Assembly: GCF_030369635.1 (NCBI RefSeq)
Contig: NZ_CP128474.1
Location: 1 to 64,000 of the forward strand
Reading direction: 5' to 3'
DNA: 64,000 nucleotides
Origin: Microbacterium arborescens
Lineage (GTDB): Bacteria > Actinomycetota > Actinomycetes > Actinomycetales > Microbacteriaceae
A program made the translations under genes and the position numbers. How positions within the stretch are numbered: position 1 is the stretch's first letter; every line of letters begins with the position of its first letter. This document shows positions 1 to 10,751 of this stretch, in pieces. The notes below the pieces were generated by a model, which was not told the origin of the DNA, ran no database searches, and saw only the letters and a list, made by a program, of their open reading frames with translations.

Positions 1-140
1 ATGAAACCGAACCGGGGAGCACGGCTCTCACCGGTGGACACCACGTAGGTCACGGTGTGCGCACCGGCACAGCGAGCACCCCCGCGGACGACGGCCTTGT
101 AATCCGCCCCGCGCGTGATCCGGTTTCCGCGCGCCAGCAC
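1..140 (-). CDS. rnpA: Ribonuclease P protein component, N-terminal part (cut by window edge)
   Basis: Protein subunit of RNase P, which trims the 5' leader of pre-tRNAs together with the catalytic RNA. Read on the minus strand from a GTG at 140, the product starts VLARGNRITRGADYKAVVRG, which is the usual RnpA beginning (L..nRitr..dfk.vvr.G). It lies 13 bases after rpmH, the universal rpmH-rnpA order. Only about 46 residues are inside the window; the conserved RNR motif region is missing because the gene runs off the left edge. Confidence 0.88.
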   Translation of the reverse strand, partial: MLARGNRITRGADYKAVVRGGARCAGAHTVTYVVSTGESRAPRFGF

Positions 141-153
141 AGAAGAGGCTGTG

Positions 154-291
154 TCAGGCCGACAGCTCGGTGCGGCCCTTGCCGCGGCGAGCCGACAGGA
201 TGGCGCGACCCGCGCGGGTACGCATGCGGGCGCGGAAGCCGTGCTTCTTGGCGCGGCGGCGGTTGTTGGGCTGGAACGTGCGCTTGCTCAT
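154..291 (-). CDS. rpmH: 50S ribosomal protein L34
   Basis: Small basic protein of the large ribosomal subunit. The 45-residue product begins [20 protein letters not shown] and ends in GRTELSA, which is essentially the complete L34 family. It is divergent to dnaA and directly upstream of rnpA, the classical arrangement at bacterial origins. Its promoter must lie in the AT-richer stretch between 292 and about 420, shared with the dnaA control region. Confidence 0.97.
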   Translation of the reverse strand: MSKRTFQPNNRRRAKKHGFRARMRTRAGRAILSARRGKGRTELSA

Positions 292-603
292 AGGGATCAC
301 TCCGGATCGGCGGTCACCGGAACGCTTCAGACCGGGGACACAGGGGTACAGGACTGCCCTCGCGGGCATAAGTCAACCGACTAAGGGTACGTCGCGATTT
401 CCTGTAACTCAAACCGAAGCGATGGGAACCCGCAATTATCCACCGCTGTACACAGGCCCTGGCGGCGACACGCGGGCCGGAACTACAGTGGATTTGGCGC
501 TCCCGACACCGCATGACTAGCGTGTCACGGGCAGTTATCCACAGCTATCCCCAGTTTGGCGCGTAGCTGTGTGGACAAGCATCGATCATCCGCGGGGGAA
601 CTC
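292..603. promoter_or_regulatory. rpmH-dnaA divergent control region with DnaA boxes
   Basis: No gene is seen in this stretch between the divergent rpmH and dnaA. It holds a perfect DnaA box TTATCCACA at 535-543, a near match TTATCCACC at 436-444, a related CTATCCCCA just after the perfect box (545-553) and an inverted TTGTCCACA (570-578). These fit autoregulation of dnaA by DnaA and may belong to a bipartite origin together with the dnaA-dnaN spacer. The last box argues for the later dnaA start at 604. Confidence 0.75.
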
Positions 604-2013
604 TTGGCTCAGCACGATCTCCCGGACGTACCGGTGTGGAACGCGGTCCTCGACCTGCTCGCCGACGATGACCGGGTCACCCCGCAGATGCAGGGCTTCC
701 TGAGTCTCGCCGTCGCCCAGGGGGTCATGGGAGGAACGCTCTACCTCGACGTTCCGAACGACCTGACCGCGGCTCAGCTCAACAAGCGACTGCGTCAGCC
801 CATCATGGAGGCCCTCGCTCACGTCCATGTCGAGCCCGGGGCCTCGAGCTACCGCATCGTCGTGAACCCCGAGCTCGCCGACGCTCACCTGACCGCGCCG
901 ATCCCGGTGCAGTCGGCGGCTGCGCCGGCTCCGCTGCGTCCCGCCGGCGAGGAGTACGTCGAGGCTCCCGTCTCGACGTCCCGCCACGACACGCGACTGA
1001 ACCCGAAGTACACCTTCGACAACTTCGTCATCGGACAGTCGAACCGTTTCGCCCACGCAGCGGCCGTCGCCGTGGCAGAGGCTCCGGCCAAGGCCTACAA
1101 CCCGCTGTTCATCTACGGCGACTCCGGACTCGGCAAGACGCACCTGCTCCATGCGATCGGCGACTACGCCCTCAACCTCTACACCGGCATCCGCGTCCGC
1201 TACGTCTCGAGTGAAGAGTTCACGAACGACTTCATCAACTCGATCGCGAACAACCGCGGATCCGCGTTCCAGGCGCGCTACCGCGAGGTCGACATCCTCC
1301 TGATCGACGACATCCAGTTCCTGCAGGGCCGCGCCGAGACACAGGAAGCGTTCTTCCACACCTTCAACACCCTCCACGACCACGACAAGCAGGTCGTGAT
1401 CACAAGCGACGTCCCCCCTCGCCACCTCACCGGTTTCGAGGACCGCATGCGCAGCCGCTTCGAGTGGGGTCTGATCACCGACGTCCAGGCGCCGGACCTC
1501 GAGACCCGCATCGCGATCCTGCGGAAGAAGGCCCAGTCCGAGCGCCTCCTCGTACCCGACGACGTCCTGGAGTACATCGCCACCAAGGTGTCGTCGAACA
1601 TCCGCGAGCTCGAGGGCGCCCTCATCCGCGTCTCGGCCTTCGCGAGCCTCAACCGTTCGAACCTCGACATCTCACTCGCGCAGACCGTGCTGCGCGACAT
1701 CGTCGATCAGGATGACGCCAACGTCATCTCCCCCACCGACATCATCACCGCGACCGCACAGTACTTCCGCCTGTCCGTCGACGACCTGTACGGATCGAGC
1801 CGTTCGCAGGCGGTGGCCACCGCACGGCAGATCGCGATGTACCTCTGCCGCGAGCGCACGAGCCTGTCGTTGCCCAAGATCGGTCAGCTCTTCGGCAACC
1901 GCGACCACACGACGGTGATGTACGCGTACAAGAAGATCAGCGAGCTCATGAAGGAGCGCCGCTCGATCTACAACCAGGTCTCCGAGATCACATCGCAGCT
2001 CGGCCGTCGCTGA
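604..2013 (+). CDS. dnaA: Chromosomal replication initiator DnaA
   Basis: AAA+ ATPase that binds DnaA boxes, opens the origin and loads the helicase. The sequence shows an N-terminal helicase/DnaB-interaction domain ([19 protein letters not shown]), a low-complexity linker, the conserved [20 protein letters not shown], Walker [12 protein letters not shown], Walker B LLIDDIQF, and the C-terminal DnaA-box-binding signature [13 protein letters not shown] place the start at TTG 604, after a GGGGGA ribosome-binding site at 594-599. The frame is open further upstream with TTG 556 and GTG 571 as alternatives, which would add up to 16 residues. Length about 469 residues, normal for the family. Confidence 0.96.
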   Translation: MAQHDLPDVPVWNAVLDLLADDDRVTPQMQGFLSLAVAQGVMGGTLYLDVPNDLTAAQLNKRLRQPIMEALAHVHVEPGASSYRIVVNPELADAHLTAPIPVQSAAAPAPLRPAGEEYVEAPVSTSRHDTRLNPKYTFDNFVIGQSNRFAHAAAVAVAEAPAKAYNPLFIYGDSGLGKTHLLHAIGDYALNLYTGIRVRYVSSEEFTNDFINSIANNRGSAFQARYREVDILLIDDIQFLQGRAETQEAFFHTFNTLHDHDKQVVITSDVPPRHLTGFEDRMRSRFEWGLITDVQAPDLETRIAILRKKAQSERLLVPDDVLEYIATKVSSNIRELEGALIRVSAFASLNRSNLDISLAQTVLRDIVDQDDANVISPTDIITATAQYFRLSVDDLYGSSRSQAVATARQIAMYLCRERTSLSLPKIGQLFGNRDHTTVMYAYKKISELMKERRSIYNQVSEITSQLGRR

Positions 2014-2433
2014 GCGCCCCTCGCTGAGCCCGTCCTACGGGCTCAGCTTGACAGCGCCCCGATGACGGCCCATCATGCCGTTCTGCACAGTGTGGAAAAC
2101 CTGTGGATAACTTCGATTCCTCGTCGAACAGTTGTGAACGAATCACACATCCCCTGTGGATCGCGCCTCGGAGTCGCATCGACGCGCCTCGCCGTCCTCC
2201 CACGGTCATCCGCAGCCGGCTCACAAGTTACAAACGTGTGGTTCCCCTCTGCCGACTGGCATCGCTGGAGTTGTCCACAGTTTCCACAGCGGAGATGAAG
2301 AAGACAGTTACATCTAGAGAATTTGCGATTCGATCACCTCGACCCCGTCGGGGTCCGTCGACGGGGTGCTTCGGGAACCGCTCGACTTGGGCACTAGCAT
2401 GGGAGAGCTTTCATCCACGACAAGGGAGCGCCA
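2014..2433. other. Replication origin region (oriC), dnaA-dnaN spacer
   Basis: This 420-base gene-free stretch carries clustered DnaA-box sequences. On the minus strand are TTATCCACA (2102-2110, perfect), TTTTCCACA (2091-2099) and CGATCCACA (2155-2163). On the plus strand are TTGTCCACA (2271-2279) and TTTCCACAG (2281-2289). It is also locally AT-richer (2090-2330) than the surrounding genes. Position between dnaA and dnaN is the usual place of oriC in Actinobacteria. No parS site (TGTTTCACGTGAAACA) was seen in it. Confidence 0.88.
2023..2047 (+). terminator. Hairpin after dnaA
   Basis: An 11-bp perfect stem (GCTGAGCCCGT / ACGGGCTCAGC) with a 3-base loop starts 9 bases after the dnaA stop. 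There is no long T tract, as is common in high-GC actinobacteria. It may end dnaA transcription or form structure at the edge of oriC. Confidence 0.6.
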
Positions 2434-3573
2434 GTGAAGTTCCAGGTCAATCGCGACGTCTTCAGCGAGGCTGTGTCGTTCGTCGTGAAGCTCCTCCCCC
2501 AGCGCAACCCGCAGCCGATCCTCGCGGGTGTGCTGATCGAAGCCACCGATGCGGGTCTCTCGCTGTCGGCCTTCGACTACGAGGCATCCGCTCGCACGAC
2601 GATCGAGGCGACCGTCGACGAGCCGGGCACGATCCTCGTACACGGACGTCTGCTGTCGGAGATCGCCAGCCGTCTGCCGAACGCGCCGATCCAGATCGCC
2701 GTCGATGACGAAGGGATCCTGCTCACCTGCGGGTCTGCGCGCTTCACGCTCGCATCGATGCCGGTGCAGGAATATCCCGCGATCCCCGAGGTCTCGGGCG
2801 AATCCGGTGTCGTCCCGGCTGAAGACTTCGCCACCGCGATCTCGCAGGTCGCCTTCGCGGCGTCGCGCGATGACGTGACCCCGGTACTGACGGGTGTGCA
2901 GCTCGAGGTGAGCGGCACCCAGCTGAGCCTGGTTGCCACCGACCGGTACCGCGTCGCTCTCCGCGATATCCCGTTCGACAGCGGCATCGTCGCCGACGAG
3001 AACACGACGACCGCGCTGGTACCGGCACGCACGCTGACCGAGGTCGGCAAGACGTTCGCCCATTCCGGTGACATCACGGTGTCGTTCTCGGGTTCGGGCG
3101 ACCGCGAGATCATCGCGTTCACCGCTGGCAACAAGACCGTCACGTCGCTGCTGATCAAGGGCAACTTCCCCCCGGTCCGGCGGCTTTTCCCTGAGGCGAC
3201 CGATCACCACGCCGTCGTGAACACCGGTGAGCTGATCGAGGCCGTGCGCCGTGTCGCACTCGTGCTCGACCGCTCGGCCCCGCTTCGTTTCACGTTCGGC
3301 GCCGACGGTGTCTCGATGGACGCGTCCGGCACCGAGCAGGCACGCGCGACCGAATCGGTCGATGCGACGCTGACGGGTGAGGAGGTCGTCATCGGCCTGA
3401 ACCCGCAGTACCTGCTCGAAGCGCTCGCGGCGGTCAAGAGCGAGTTCACGCGCGTCACCTTCACGTCGAGTGAGAACGCCAACAAGCTCAGCCCGATCCT
3501 CATCACCCCGCAGACCTCGGGTGGCGTCGAATCGTTCAAGTACCTCCTGCAGCCGAACCTCCTCCTCCGCTGA
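2434..3573 (+). CDS. dnaN: DNA polymerase III sliding clamp, beta subunit
   Basis: Ring-shaped processivity clamp that tethers the replicative polymerase to DNA. The 379-residue product starts MKFQVNRDVFSEAVSFVVK and ends in the typical clamp tail (LQPNLLLR, family consensus ...LmP.rl). Three repeated clamp folds fit the length. The start is a GTG at 2434 preceded by GGGAG at 2423. The gene follows oriC and precedes recF, the standard replication cluster. Confidence 0.97.
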   Translation: MKFQVNRDVFSEAVSFVVKLLPQRNPQPILAGVLIEATDAGLSLSAFDYEASARTTIEATVDEPGTILVHGRLLSEIASRLPNAPIQIAVDDEGILLTCGSARFTLASMPVQEYPAIPEVSGESGVVPAEDFATAISQVAFAASRDDVTPVLTGVQLEVSGTQLSLVATDRYRVALRDIPFDSGIVADENTTTALVPARTLTEVGKTFAHSGDITVSFSGSGDREIIAFTAGNKTVTSLLIKGNFPPVRRLFPEATDHHAVVNTGELIEAVRRVALVLDRSAPLRFTFGADGVSMDASGTEQARATESVDATLTGEEVVIGLNPQYLLEALAAVKSEFTRVTFTSSENANKLSPILITPQTSGGVESFKYLLQPNLLLR

Positions 3574-3631
3574 TCGTCCCGAGCGCGACCACCGCGGTGG
3601 GACTGTCGGAGACGAGAACTAGGGTGATCTG

Positions 3632-4798
3632 ATGATCGTGGAGCAGTTGAGCCTGGTGGATTTCCGCAACTATGCGGCCGCCGAGCTCTCCCTCGCTCCC
3701 GGAGCGAACGTATTCGTCGGACGCAACGGCCAGGGCAAGACCAACCTCGCCGAGGCGATCGGATATTTCGCGACTCTCGGCTCCCACCGGGTGTCGCAGG
3801 ATGCACCGATGGTGCGCGACGGTGCGGATGCCGCTTTCGTCCGGGCCCGACTGGCCCACGGGCAGCGCCGAGTTCAGCTCGAGGCCCAGCTCAATCGGTC
3901 GGGCTCGAACAAGGCGCGCGTCAACGGATCGCCGGTGCGAACCGCTGAGCTCCCCCGTTATGCGCAGGTGGTGCTCTTCGCCCCCGAGGATCTGCAGATC
4001 GTCCGCGGCGACCCGTCCGCCCGGCGTCGCTTCGCCGACCAGCTCCTCATCCAGCGCGCACCGCGTCTCGCCGGTGTCCTCGCCGACTACGACCGTGTGC
4101 TCAAGCAGCGCAACGCGCTGCTCAAATCGGCGCGGGCGCGCGGCATCCGAGGCGAGGGTCTTTCGACGCTCGAGGTCTGGGACGACAAGCTCGTCGCACT
4201 GGGCACCGACGTCATCCGTGCGCGTCTCCGACTCGCCGCTGAGCTCGCAGGCCCGGTCGCGCGCGCCTATGCCGCCATCGCCGGCGCCGATCACCGTCCC
4301 CAGCTCCAGTGGGCGCTCTCCGTCGGCGGCGCCGATCCCGAAGAGGACGACTCCCCCGCCGACGCGGGCGTAGCCGACGCAGCCGCGATCGAGCAGCTCT
4401 TCCGCACGGCCCTCGCCGACCGTCGCAGCGCAGAGCTCGACCGCGGGATCACTCTCGTCGGGCCGCACCGCGACGACCTGATCCTCCGCATCCGCGATCT
4501 GCCCGTGAAGGGCTACGCCTCGCACGGAGAGTCGTGGTCGGTCGCGTTGTCGCTCCGGCTCGCGTCGGCAGAGCTGCTGCGCGCCGAGTCCGCCCTCGGT
4601 GACCCGATCGTCATCCTCGACGACGTGTTCGCCGAGCTCGACGCCGACCGTCGCGCCCGACTGGCCGGGATCGTCGCCGATTACGAGCAGGTGATCGTGA
4701 CGGCCGCGGTCGCCGAAGACGTCCCTCTCGCTCTGCGCGCCCGTACCGTGCGAGTCGAGGCGGGAACACTCCATGAGGACGACGATGCTTCCTCCTGA
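3632..4798 (+). CDS. recF: DNA replication and repair protein RecF
   Basis: SMC-like ATPase that helps load RecA at single-strand gaps. The 388-residue protein shows the RecF start MIVEQLSLVDFRNYAAAE, Walker A VGRNGQGKTNL, the ABC-type signature region around SVALSLRLASAELL, and Walker B DPIVILDDVFAELD. It sits 58 bases after dnaN, and its 3' end overlaps the start of the next gene by 26 bases, so translation is probably coupled. Confidence 0.96.
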   Translation: MIVEQLSLVDFRNYAAAELSLAPGANVFVGRNGQGKTNLAEAIGYFATLGSHRVSQDAPMVRDGADAAFVRARLAHGQRRVQLEAQLNRSGSNKARVNGSPVRTAELPRYAQVVLFAPEDLQIVRGDPSARRRFADQLLIQRAPRLAGVLADYDRVLKQRNALLKSARARGIRGEGLSTLEVWDDKLVALGTDVIRARLRLAAELAGPVARAYAAIAGADHRPQLQWALSVGGADPEEDDSPADAGVADAAAIEQLFRTALADRRSAELDRGITLVGPHRDDLILRIRDLPVKGYASHGESWSVALSLRLASAELLRAESALGDPIVILDDVFAELDADRRARLAGIVADYEQVIVTAAVAEDVPLALRARTVRVEAGTLHEDDDASS

Positions 4799-5273
4799 CG
4801 AGGCGCCCGAGACGATCTCCACGTACCTCCGCCTGCGCGGGCTCGAGCCGTCGGGTCGGTGGAAGAAGCGTCGCAGGCAGCGGTCCGATGACGATGAGAA
4901 TCAGCCGTTCACCTCGGGGCGTGACCCGAAGGGACTCGGCGACGTGATCGCCGACCTCACACGCCAGGCCGGATGGGACGCCCAGCTCTCGCGCGAAGAC
5001 CTCGTGCTGCGGTGGGCGGAGGTCGCCGGCGAGGAGACCGCGCGTCATGCGTCGCCGGTGGCGCTGTCCGACGGCGTGCTCACCGTGCAGTGCGACTCGA
5101 CGGCGTGGGCGAAGAACCTCCATCTCATGCGCACGGTCATCACCACGCAGCTCGTGAAAGCGTTCCCACAGTCGGGAGTGCAGTCGGTGCGTTTTGTGGG
5201 CCCGGACGTCCCCTCCTGGAAATGGGGCCCCAGAGCCGTTCCAGGCCGTGGCCCTCGCGATACCTACGGTTGA
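4773..5273 (+). CDS. DUF721 family protein downstream of recF
   Basis: Small protein of the DciA-like DUF721 family, found between recF and gyrB in most actinobacteria; related DciA proteins act with the replicative helicase. The conserved core is visible: GLGDVIADLTRQAGWD, WAEVAGEETARHASP and LTVQCDSTAWAKNL. The N-terminal third is basic (KKRRRQR). The start at 4773 overlaps recF; a second ATG at 4785 is also possible. Exact role in actinobacteria is inferred, not shown. Confidence 0.9.
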   Translation: MRTTMLPPDEAPETISTYLRLRGLEPSGRWKKRRRQRSDDDENQPFTSGRDPKGLGDVIADLTRQAGWDAQLSREDLVLRWAEVAGEETARHASPVALSDGVLTVQCDSTAWAKNLHLMRTVITTQLVKAFPQSGVQSVRFVGPDVPSWKWGPRAVPGRGPRDTYG

Positions 5274-5396
5274 GCCACGTCCCCAGTCGTCGAATCCGAC
5301 TTTCGCTCGCCATACGGGCGCTGAGCGCCGCGTGAGAGCGCCCGAAAGGGTAGACTGGACGGGACTGACCGAACCGATGTGGAGCGCTCGAAACCT

Positions 5397-7454
5397 ATGA
5401 CGTCTCAGAATCCCGACAGCGTTCCCGAAGACCCCGAAACCCCCGACACGGCTGAAGTGACCTCCACCAAGGTCCCCAACGAGTACGGCGCCGACGCGAT
5501 CCAGGTGCTCGAAGGCCTCGAGGCGGTTCGGAAGCGTCCGGGAATGTACATCGGATCCACCGGTGAGCGCGGCCTGCACCACCTCGTCTACGAGATCGTC
5601 GACAACGCGGTCGACGAGGCGCTGGCCGGCTACTGCGACACGATCCACGTGACGATCCTCGAAGATGGCGGCCTGCGCGTCGTCGACAACGGCCGCGGCA
5701 TCCCGGTCGATCCGCACGCGTCCGACCCGACGAAGTCGACCGTCGAGGTCGTGCTCACCGTGCTGCACGCCGGGGGAAAGTTCGGCGGCGGCGGCTATGC
5801 GGTTTCGGGTGGACTCCACGGCGTCGGATCGTCGGTCGTCAACGCTCTGTCCACGCGCTTCGAGGTCGAGATCAAGCGACAGGGCTCGGTGTGGCGTCAG
5901 ACGTTCGCCGATGGCGGCAAGCCCCAGGCCCCGCTGGCGAAGGGCGAGGACAGCGAAGCCACCGGTACGACGGTCACCTTCTGGCCCGACGGTGACATCT
6001 TCGAGACGACCTCGTTCGACTACGACACGCTTCGCACGCGGTTCCAGCAGACGGCGTTCCTCAACAAGGGCCTCCGCATCACGCTCACCGACGAGCGTCC
6101 CGAGGCGTCCGTGGTCGTCGACCTCGACGAGGGCGGATCCGAGTCGCAGCAGCGTCACGACGACTTCCTCTACGAGCGCGGGCTCGTCGACTACGTGGAG
6201 TATCTGAACAAGCTGCGCAAGAGCGAGGTCGTCAACGACGAGATCATCGAGATCGAGTCCGAAGACACCGTGCGCCACATCTCGCTCGAGCTCGCGATGC
6301 AGTGGACGACGAGCTACACCGAGAACGTCTTCACCTTCGCGAACACGATCAACACCCACGAGGGCGGCACGCACGAAGAGGGCTTCCGCGCCGCGCTGAC
6401 CACGCGTGTCAACGCATATGCGCGCGACAAGGGCCTCCTCAAGGAGAAGGACGACAACCTCACGGGCGACGACATCCGCGAGGGTCTCACCGCGGTCATC
6501 TCCGTCAAGCTGTCCGAGCCCCAGTTCGAGGGTCAGACCAAGACGAAGCTCGGCAACACCGAGGCGAAGGCGTTCGTCCAGAAGATCGTCGGCGATCAGC
6601 TCACCGACTGGCTCGACCGCAACCCCGCTCAGGCCAAGCGCGTCATCATGAAGGCCGTGGATGCCGCTACCGCGCGTCTCGCCGCGCGCAAGGCGCGCGA
6701 GACGGCCCGCCGGAAGAGCGTCTTCGAATCGGCATCCATGCCCGACAAGCTCAAGGACTGCACGAGCAAGGATCCGTCGATCTCCGAGATCTTCCTCGTC
6801 GAGGGTGACTCCGCCGGTGGTTCCGCCGTGCGGGGTCGCGACCCCGAGACGCAGGCGATCCTGTCGCTGCGCGGCAAGGTGCTCAACGTCGAGAAGGCGC
6901 GGCTCGACCGTGCTCTGGGCAACAACGAGATCCAGGCGATCATCTCGGCGTTCGGTACCGGCATCGGCGAGGACTTCGCCGTCGAGAAGGCGCGGTACCA
7001 CAAGATCGTCCTGATGGCCGACGCCGACGTCGACGGTCAGCACATCACGACGCTGCTGCTGACGCTTCTCTTCCGCTACATGCGCGGGCTCATCGAAGCC
7101 GGCTACGTCTACCTCGCGATGCCGCCGCTTTACCGCCTCAAGTGGACCAACGCGGATCACGAGTACGTGTTCAGCGACAAGGAGCGCGACGCGCTGCTCG
7201 CCGACGGCCTCGCCAACGGCAAGCGCATCCCGAAGGAGTCGGGTATCCAGCGCTACAAGGGTCTCGGTGAGATGAACCCGAAGGAGCTGTGGGAGACGAC
7301 GATGGACCACAGCACCCGCACCCTGCGCCAGGTGACGATCGACGACGCAGCCGCTGCCGACGAGATCTTCTCGGTGCTCATGGGTGAAGACGTCGAGTCT
7401 CGCCGCACCTTCATCCAGCGCAACGCCAAGGACGTCCGCTTCCTCGACATCTGA
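5397..7454 (+). CDS. gyrB: DNA gyrase subunit B
   Basis: ATPase subunit of gyrase, which introduces negative supercoils with GyrA. The GHKL ATPase domain is seen ([39 protein letters not shown]), followed by the transducer domain and the TOPRIM domain ([20 protein letters not shown]). It ends with the usual C-terminal [11 protein letters not shown]. The start ATG 5397 lies 10 bases after GGAGCG; a GTG at 5379 is in frame but lacks a better site. Length 685 residues, normal for the short actinobacterial type. Confidence 0.97.
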   Translation: MTSQNPDSVPEDPETPDTAEVTSTKVPNEYGADAIQVLEGLEAVRKRPGMYIGSTGERGLHHLVYEIVDNAVDEALAGYCDTIHVTILEDGGLRVVDNGRGIPVDPHASDPTKSTVEVVLTVLHAGGKFGGGGYAVSGGLHGVGSSVVNALSTRFEVEIKRQGSVWRQTFADGGKPQAPLAKGEDSEATGTTVTFWPDGDIFETTSFDYDTLRTRFQQTAFLNKGLRITLTDERPEASVVVDLDEGGSESQQRHDDFLYERGLVDYVEYLNKLRKSEVVNDEIIEIESEDTVRHISLELAMQWTTSYTENVFTFANTINTHEGGTHEEGFRAALTTRVNAYARDKGLLKEKDDNLTGDDIREGLTAVISVKLSEPQFEGQTKTKLGNTEAKAFVQKIVGDQLTDWLDRNPAQAKRVIMKAVDAATARLAARKARETARRKSVFESASMPDKLKDCTSKDPSISEIFLVEGDSAGGSAVRGRDPETQAILSLRGKVLNVEKARLDRALGNNEIQAIISAFGTGIGEDFAVEKARYHKIVLMADADVDGQHITTLLLTLLFRYMRGLIEAGYVYLAMPPLYRLKWTNADHEYVFSDKERDALLADGLANGKRIPKESGIQRYKGLGEMNPKELWETTMDHSTRTLRQVTIDDAAAADEIFSVLMGEDVESRRTFIQRNAKDVRFLDI

Positions 7455-7487
7455 TCGAGCCGAGCGACATCGAGAAACTGAGAACGC

Positions 7488-10067
7488 ATGTCTGACGAAG
7501 AACGTCCCGACCTCACTCCTGCCCACAACCACGGCAACATCGACCAGGTCGACCTCCAGGTCGAGATGCAGCGGAGCTACCTCGACTACGCGATGAGCGT
7601 CATCGTGGGGCGCGCGCTGCCTCGCGTCGAGGACGGCCTCAAGCCCGTCCACCGCCGTGTCATCTACGGCATGTACGACGGTGGATACCGTCCCGACAAG
7701 AGCTACTCGAAGTGCGCCCGCGTCGTGGGCGAGGTCATGGGTCAGTACCACCCGCACGGCGACAGCGCGATCTACGACGCCCTCGTGCGCCTCGTGCAGC
7801 CGTGGTCGCTGCGCTACCCGCTCGCCGACGGTCAGGGCAACTTCGGCTCGCCCGGCAACCAGGGTGCTGCTGCCCCCCGCTACACCGAGACCAAGATGGC
7901 GGCCCTCGCGATGGAGATGGTCCGCGACATCGACGAGGACACCGTCGATTTCGAGGACAACTACGACGGCAAGACCCAGGAGCCGGTCGTCCTGCCCTCG
8001 CGCTTCCCGAACCTGCTGGTCAACGGTTCGGTCGGCATCGCCGTCGGCATGGCCACGAACATCCCCCCGCACAACCTGCGCGAGGTCGCCGAAGGCGCGC
8101 TGTGGTCGCTCGAGAACCCGGAGGCGTCGCGCGAGGAGCTGCTCGAAGCGCTCATGTCGCGCATCCACGGCCCCGACTTCCCCACGGGCGCGCAGATCCT
8201 CGGTACGAAGGGCATCCGCGAGGCCTATCGCACCGGGCGTGGCTCGATCACGATGCGTGCCGTCATCGAGGTCGAGGAGATCCAGGGCCGCAACTGCCTC
8301 GTGATCACCGAGTTGCCCTATCAGGTGAACCCCGACAACGTCGCGCTGAAGATCCGCGACCTCGCGCGTGACGGCAAGATCACCGGCATCGCCGACATCC
8401 GCGACGAGACGAGCGACCGCACCGGCCAGCGCCTCGTGGTGGTGCTCAAGCGCGACGCCGTCGCGAAGGTCGTGCTGAACAATCTGTACAAGCACACGCA
8501 GCTGCAGGAGAACTTCGGCGCCAACATGCTGGCGATCGTCGACGGTGTGCCCCGCACGCTCCCCCTCGATGGCTTCATCTCGCACTGGATCACCCACCAG
8601 ATCGAGGTCATCGTCCGCCGCACGCGCTACCGCCTGAACGAGGCCGAGAAGCGCATGCACATCCTGCGCGGCTACCTCAAGGCGCTCGACGCCCTCGACG
8701 AGGTCATCGCCCTCATCCGCCGCTCCCCCACGGTCGATGAAGCGCGCGAGGGCCTCAAGAGCCTGCTCGACATCGACGAGGTGCAGGCCGACGCGATCCT
8801 GTCGATGCAGCTGCGCCGCCTGGCGGCGCTCGAGCGTCAGAAGATCATCGACGAGGCGACCGAGCTCGAGCTGAAGATCGCCGACCTCAACGACATCCTC
8901 GCGACCCCGGCGCGCCAGCGGTCGATCATCGCCGAGGAGCTCACCGCGATCGTCGACAAGTACGGCGACGAGCGGCGCACCCACATCCTCCACGGGTTCG
9001 ACGGCGACATGTCGATGGAAGACCTCATTCCGGAAGAGGAGATGGTGGTCACCGTCACCCGTGACGGCTACATCAAGCGCACGCGCAGCGACAACTACCG
9101 TTCGCAGCACCGCGGCGGCAAGGGCGTCAAGGGCGCGCAGCTGCGCGCGGATGACGTCGTCGAGCACTTCTTCGTCACGACGACGCACCACTGGCTGCTG
9201 TTCTTCACGACGAAGGGCCGCGTGTACCGCACCAAGGCGTACGAGCTGCCCGAGGCCGGCCGCGACGCGAAGGGTCAGCACGTCGCGAACCTCCTCGCTC
9301 TGCAGCCGGGCGAGGAGATCGCCCAGATCCTCGACATCCGCGACTACTCCGCAGCCCAGTACCTCGTGCTCGCGACCCGCGACGGCAAGGTCAAGAAGAC
9401 GGCGCTCACCGAGTACGACACGAACCGTCAGGGCGGTGTCATCGCGATCCGGCTCCGTGGCCAGGACGATGAGACCGGCGGCGACGAACTGGTCAGCGCT
9501 CTCCTCGTCGATGAGGGCGACGACCTTCTGCTCATCACACGCAAGGGCATGTCGCTCCGCTTCTCGGCCACCGACGACGCACTGCGTCCGATGGGTCGTT
9601 CGACCGAGGGCGTGAAGGGCATGTCGTTCCGCGAGGACGACAGCCTGCTCTCGGCGTCCGTTGTGCGGGACGAGGGCTACGTGTTCGTCGTCACCGACGG
9701 CGGCTACGCCAAGCGCACCTCGGTCGACCAGTACCGCACTCAGAGCCGCGGGGGTCTGGGCATCAAGGTGGCCAAACTGAACGACGATCGAGGGGTCCTC
9801 GCGGGCGGTCTCATCGTGTCGGAGACCGACGAGGTCCTCGTGGTTCTTGCCAGCGGCAAGGTGGTACGCTCCTCCGTGGCCGAGGTCCCGGCCAAGGGTC
9901 GCGACACCATGGGCGTCGTTTTCGCTCGGTTCGGTGACGACGACCGCATCCTCGCCATCGCCCGGAACGGCGAGCGAGGACTGACCGAAGACGCGGCATC
10001 CGAGGATGCCCCCGCCCCGGATGCACCCCCGTCCGCGGATACCGAAGAGAGTGGTTCTGACGCATGA
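7488..10067 (+). CDS. gyrA: DNA gyrase subunit A
   Basis: Breakage-reunion subunit of gyrase. The 859-residue protein has the N-terminal [19 protein letters not shown], the catalytic tyrosine in AAPRYTE, the quinolone-resistance region [10 protein letters not shown] with the ordinary susceptible-type Ser and Asp, and the GyrA box as [10 protein letters not shown], followed by beta-pinwheel repeats. The C-terminus is acidic and proline-rich. It lies 33 bases after gyrB, and its stop overlaps the next start (ATGA). Confidence 0.97.
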   Translation: MSDEERPDLTPAHNHGNIDQVDLQVEMQRSYLDYAMSVIVGRALPRVEDGLKPVHRRVIYGMYDGGYRPDKSYSKCARVVGEVMGQYHPHGDSAIYDALVRLVQPWSLRYPLADGQGNFGSPGNQGAAAPRYTETKMAALAMEMVRDIDEDTVDFEDNYDGKTQEPVVLPSRFPNLLVNGSVGIAVGMATNIPPHNLREVAEGALWSLENPEASREELLEALMSRIHGPDFPTGAQILGTKGIREAYRTGRGSITMRAVIEVEEIQGRNCLVITELPYQVNPDNVALKIRDLARDGKITGIADIRDETSDRTGQRLVVVLKRDAVAKVVLNNLYKHTQLQENFGANMLAIVDGVPRTLPLDGFISHWITHQIEVIVRRTRYRLNEAEKRMHILRGYLKALDALDEVIALIRRSPTVDEAREGLKSLLDIDEVQADAILSMQLRRLAALERQKIIDEATELELKIADLNDILATPARQRSIIAEELTAIVDKYGDERRTHILHGFDGDMSMEDLIPEEEMVVTVTRDGYIKRTRSDNYRSQHRGGKGVKGAQLRADDVVEHFFVTTTHHWLLFFTTKGRVYRTKAYELPEAGRDAKGQHVANLLALQPGEEIAQILDIRDYSAAQYLVLATRDGKVKKTALTEYDTNRQGGVIAIRLRGQDDETGGDELVSALLVDEGDDLLLITRKGMSLRFSATDDALRPMGRSTEGVKGMSFREDDSLLSASVVRDEGYVFVVTDGGYAKRTSVDQYRTQSRGGLGIKVAKLNDDRGVLAGGLIVSETDEVLVVLASGKVVRSSVAEVPAKGRDTMGVVFARFGDDDRILAIARNGERGLTEDAASEDAPAPDAPPSADTEESGSDA

Positions 10068-10468
10068 GCACGGTCGCCGACAAACTCGCCAAGAAATCCA
10101 CGAGCAAGACCAGCGCCAAGCAGGTGCGCCTGCGCCTCGTCTACGTCGACTTCTGGTCGGCCGTGAAGCTGTCGTTCCTCGCAGCTGTGGCCTTGGCGAT
10201 CGTCACGGTCGTCGCCACCTTCCTCGTCTTCATGGTGCTCAGCACCACCGGTCTCATCGACCGGGTGGACGAGCTGTTCGTGGCGTTCTCGAACGGTGAC
10301 TTCTCGATCAAGCAGTTCCTGAACCTGCCGCAGGTCATGGCCTTCGCGGCCGTCGTGGCCATCCTCAATCTCATCGTCATCACGGTGCTCGGCGCGGTCG
10401 TCGCCGGCATCTACAACGTGATGGTCAAGGTCACCGGCGGGCTGCTCGTCGGCTTCACCTCCAATTAG
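10064..10468 (+). CDS. DUF3566 membrane protein
   Basis: A 134-residue protein with two hydrophobic segments (about residues 38-62 and 95-125) and a basic N-terminus, matching the DUF3566 family that follows gyrA in many actinobacteria. The start overlaps the gyrA stop by 4 bases, so it is co-translated with gyrase. Function is unknown; conserved linkage suggests a membrane-associated role around chromosome or septum biology, but that is inference. Confidence 0.9.
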   Translation: MSTVADKLAKKSTSKTSAKQVRLRLVYVDFWSAVKLSFLAAVALAIVTVVATFLVFMVLSTTGLIDRVDELFVAFSNGDFSIKQFLNLPQVMAFAAVVAILNLIVITVLGAVVAGIYNVMVKVTGGLLVGFTSN

Positions 10469-10529
10469 TAGATTCCCGATTCATCGGGTAAAGTCTTGGA
10501 GGCTGCCGGCGCGTGAAGCGCGTCGGTAC

Positions 10530-10603
10530 GGGGCTATAGCTCAGGCGGTTAGAGCGCTTCACTGATAATGAAGAGGTCCCAGGTTCAAGTCCTGGTAGCC
10601 CCA
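10530..10603 (+). tRNA. tRNA-Ile (GAT)
   Basis: Full cloverleaf: acceptor GGGGCTA pairs with TAGCCCC, D-arm AGCTCAGGCGGTTAGAGC, anticodon stem-loop CTTCACTGATAATGAAG with anticodon GAT, and T-arm CCAGGTTCAAGTCCTGG. Paired with tRNA-Ala just downstream, a common actinobacterial order near gyrA. Confidence 0.97.
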
Positions 10604-10616
10604 CCCCGAATCCCTC

Positions 10617-10689
10617 GGGGCCTTAGCTCAGCTGGTAGAGCGCCTGCTTTGCAAGCAGGATGTCAGGAGTTCGAATCTCCTAGGCTCCA
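10617..10689 (+). tRNA. tRNA-Ala (TGC)
   Basis: Acceptor GGGGCCT pairs with AGGCTCC (one G-U), D-arm AGCTCAGCTGGTAGAGC, anticodon arm CCTGCTTTGCAAGCAGG with anticodon TGC, and T-arm AGGAGTTCGAATCTCCT. It follows tRNA-Ile by 13 bases, likely in one transcript. Confidence 0.97.
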
Positions 10690-10700
10690 CAGACGAGAAG

Positions 10701-10733
10701 CCGGGTATCCGTTCAGAACGGATACCCGGTTTC
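10701..10733 (+). terminator. Terminator after the tRNA pair
   Basis: A 13-bp perfect stem, CCGGGTATCCGTT / AACGGATACCCGG, with a 3-base loop, followed by TTTCG. It lies between the tRNAs and the convergent protease gene, so it can work for both directions. Confidence 0.85.
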
Positions 10734-10751
10734 GCTGTGTTCGCGCTGGTG

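Noticed and set aside
4611..9281. A 1556-codon open frame on the minus strand
   Set aside because: It is antisense to recF, the DUF721 gene, gyrB and most of gyrA. Its composition (Arg/Asp/Val-rich, no domain) is the typical shadow of high-GC genes.
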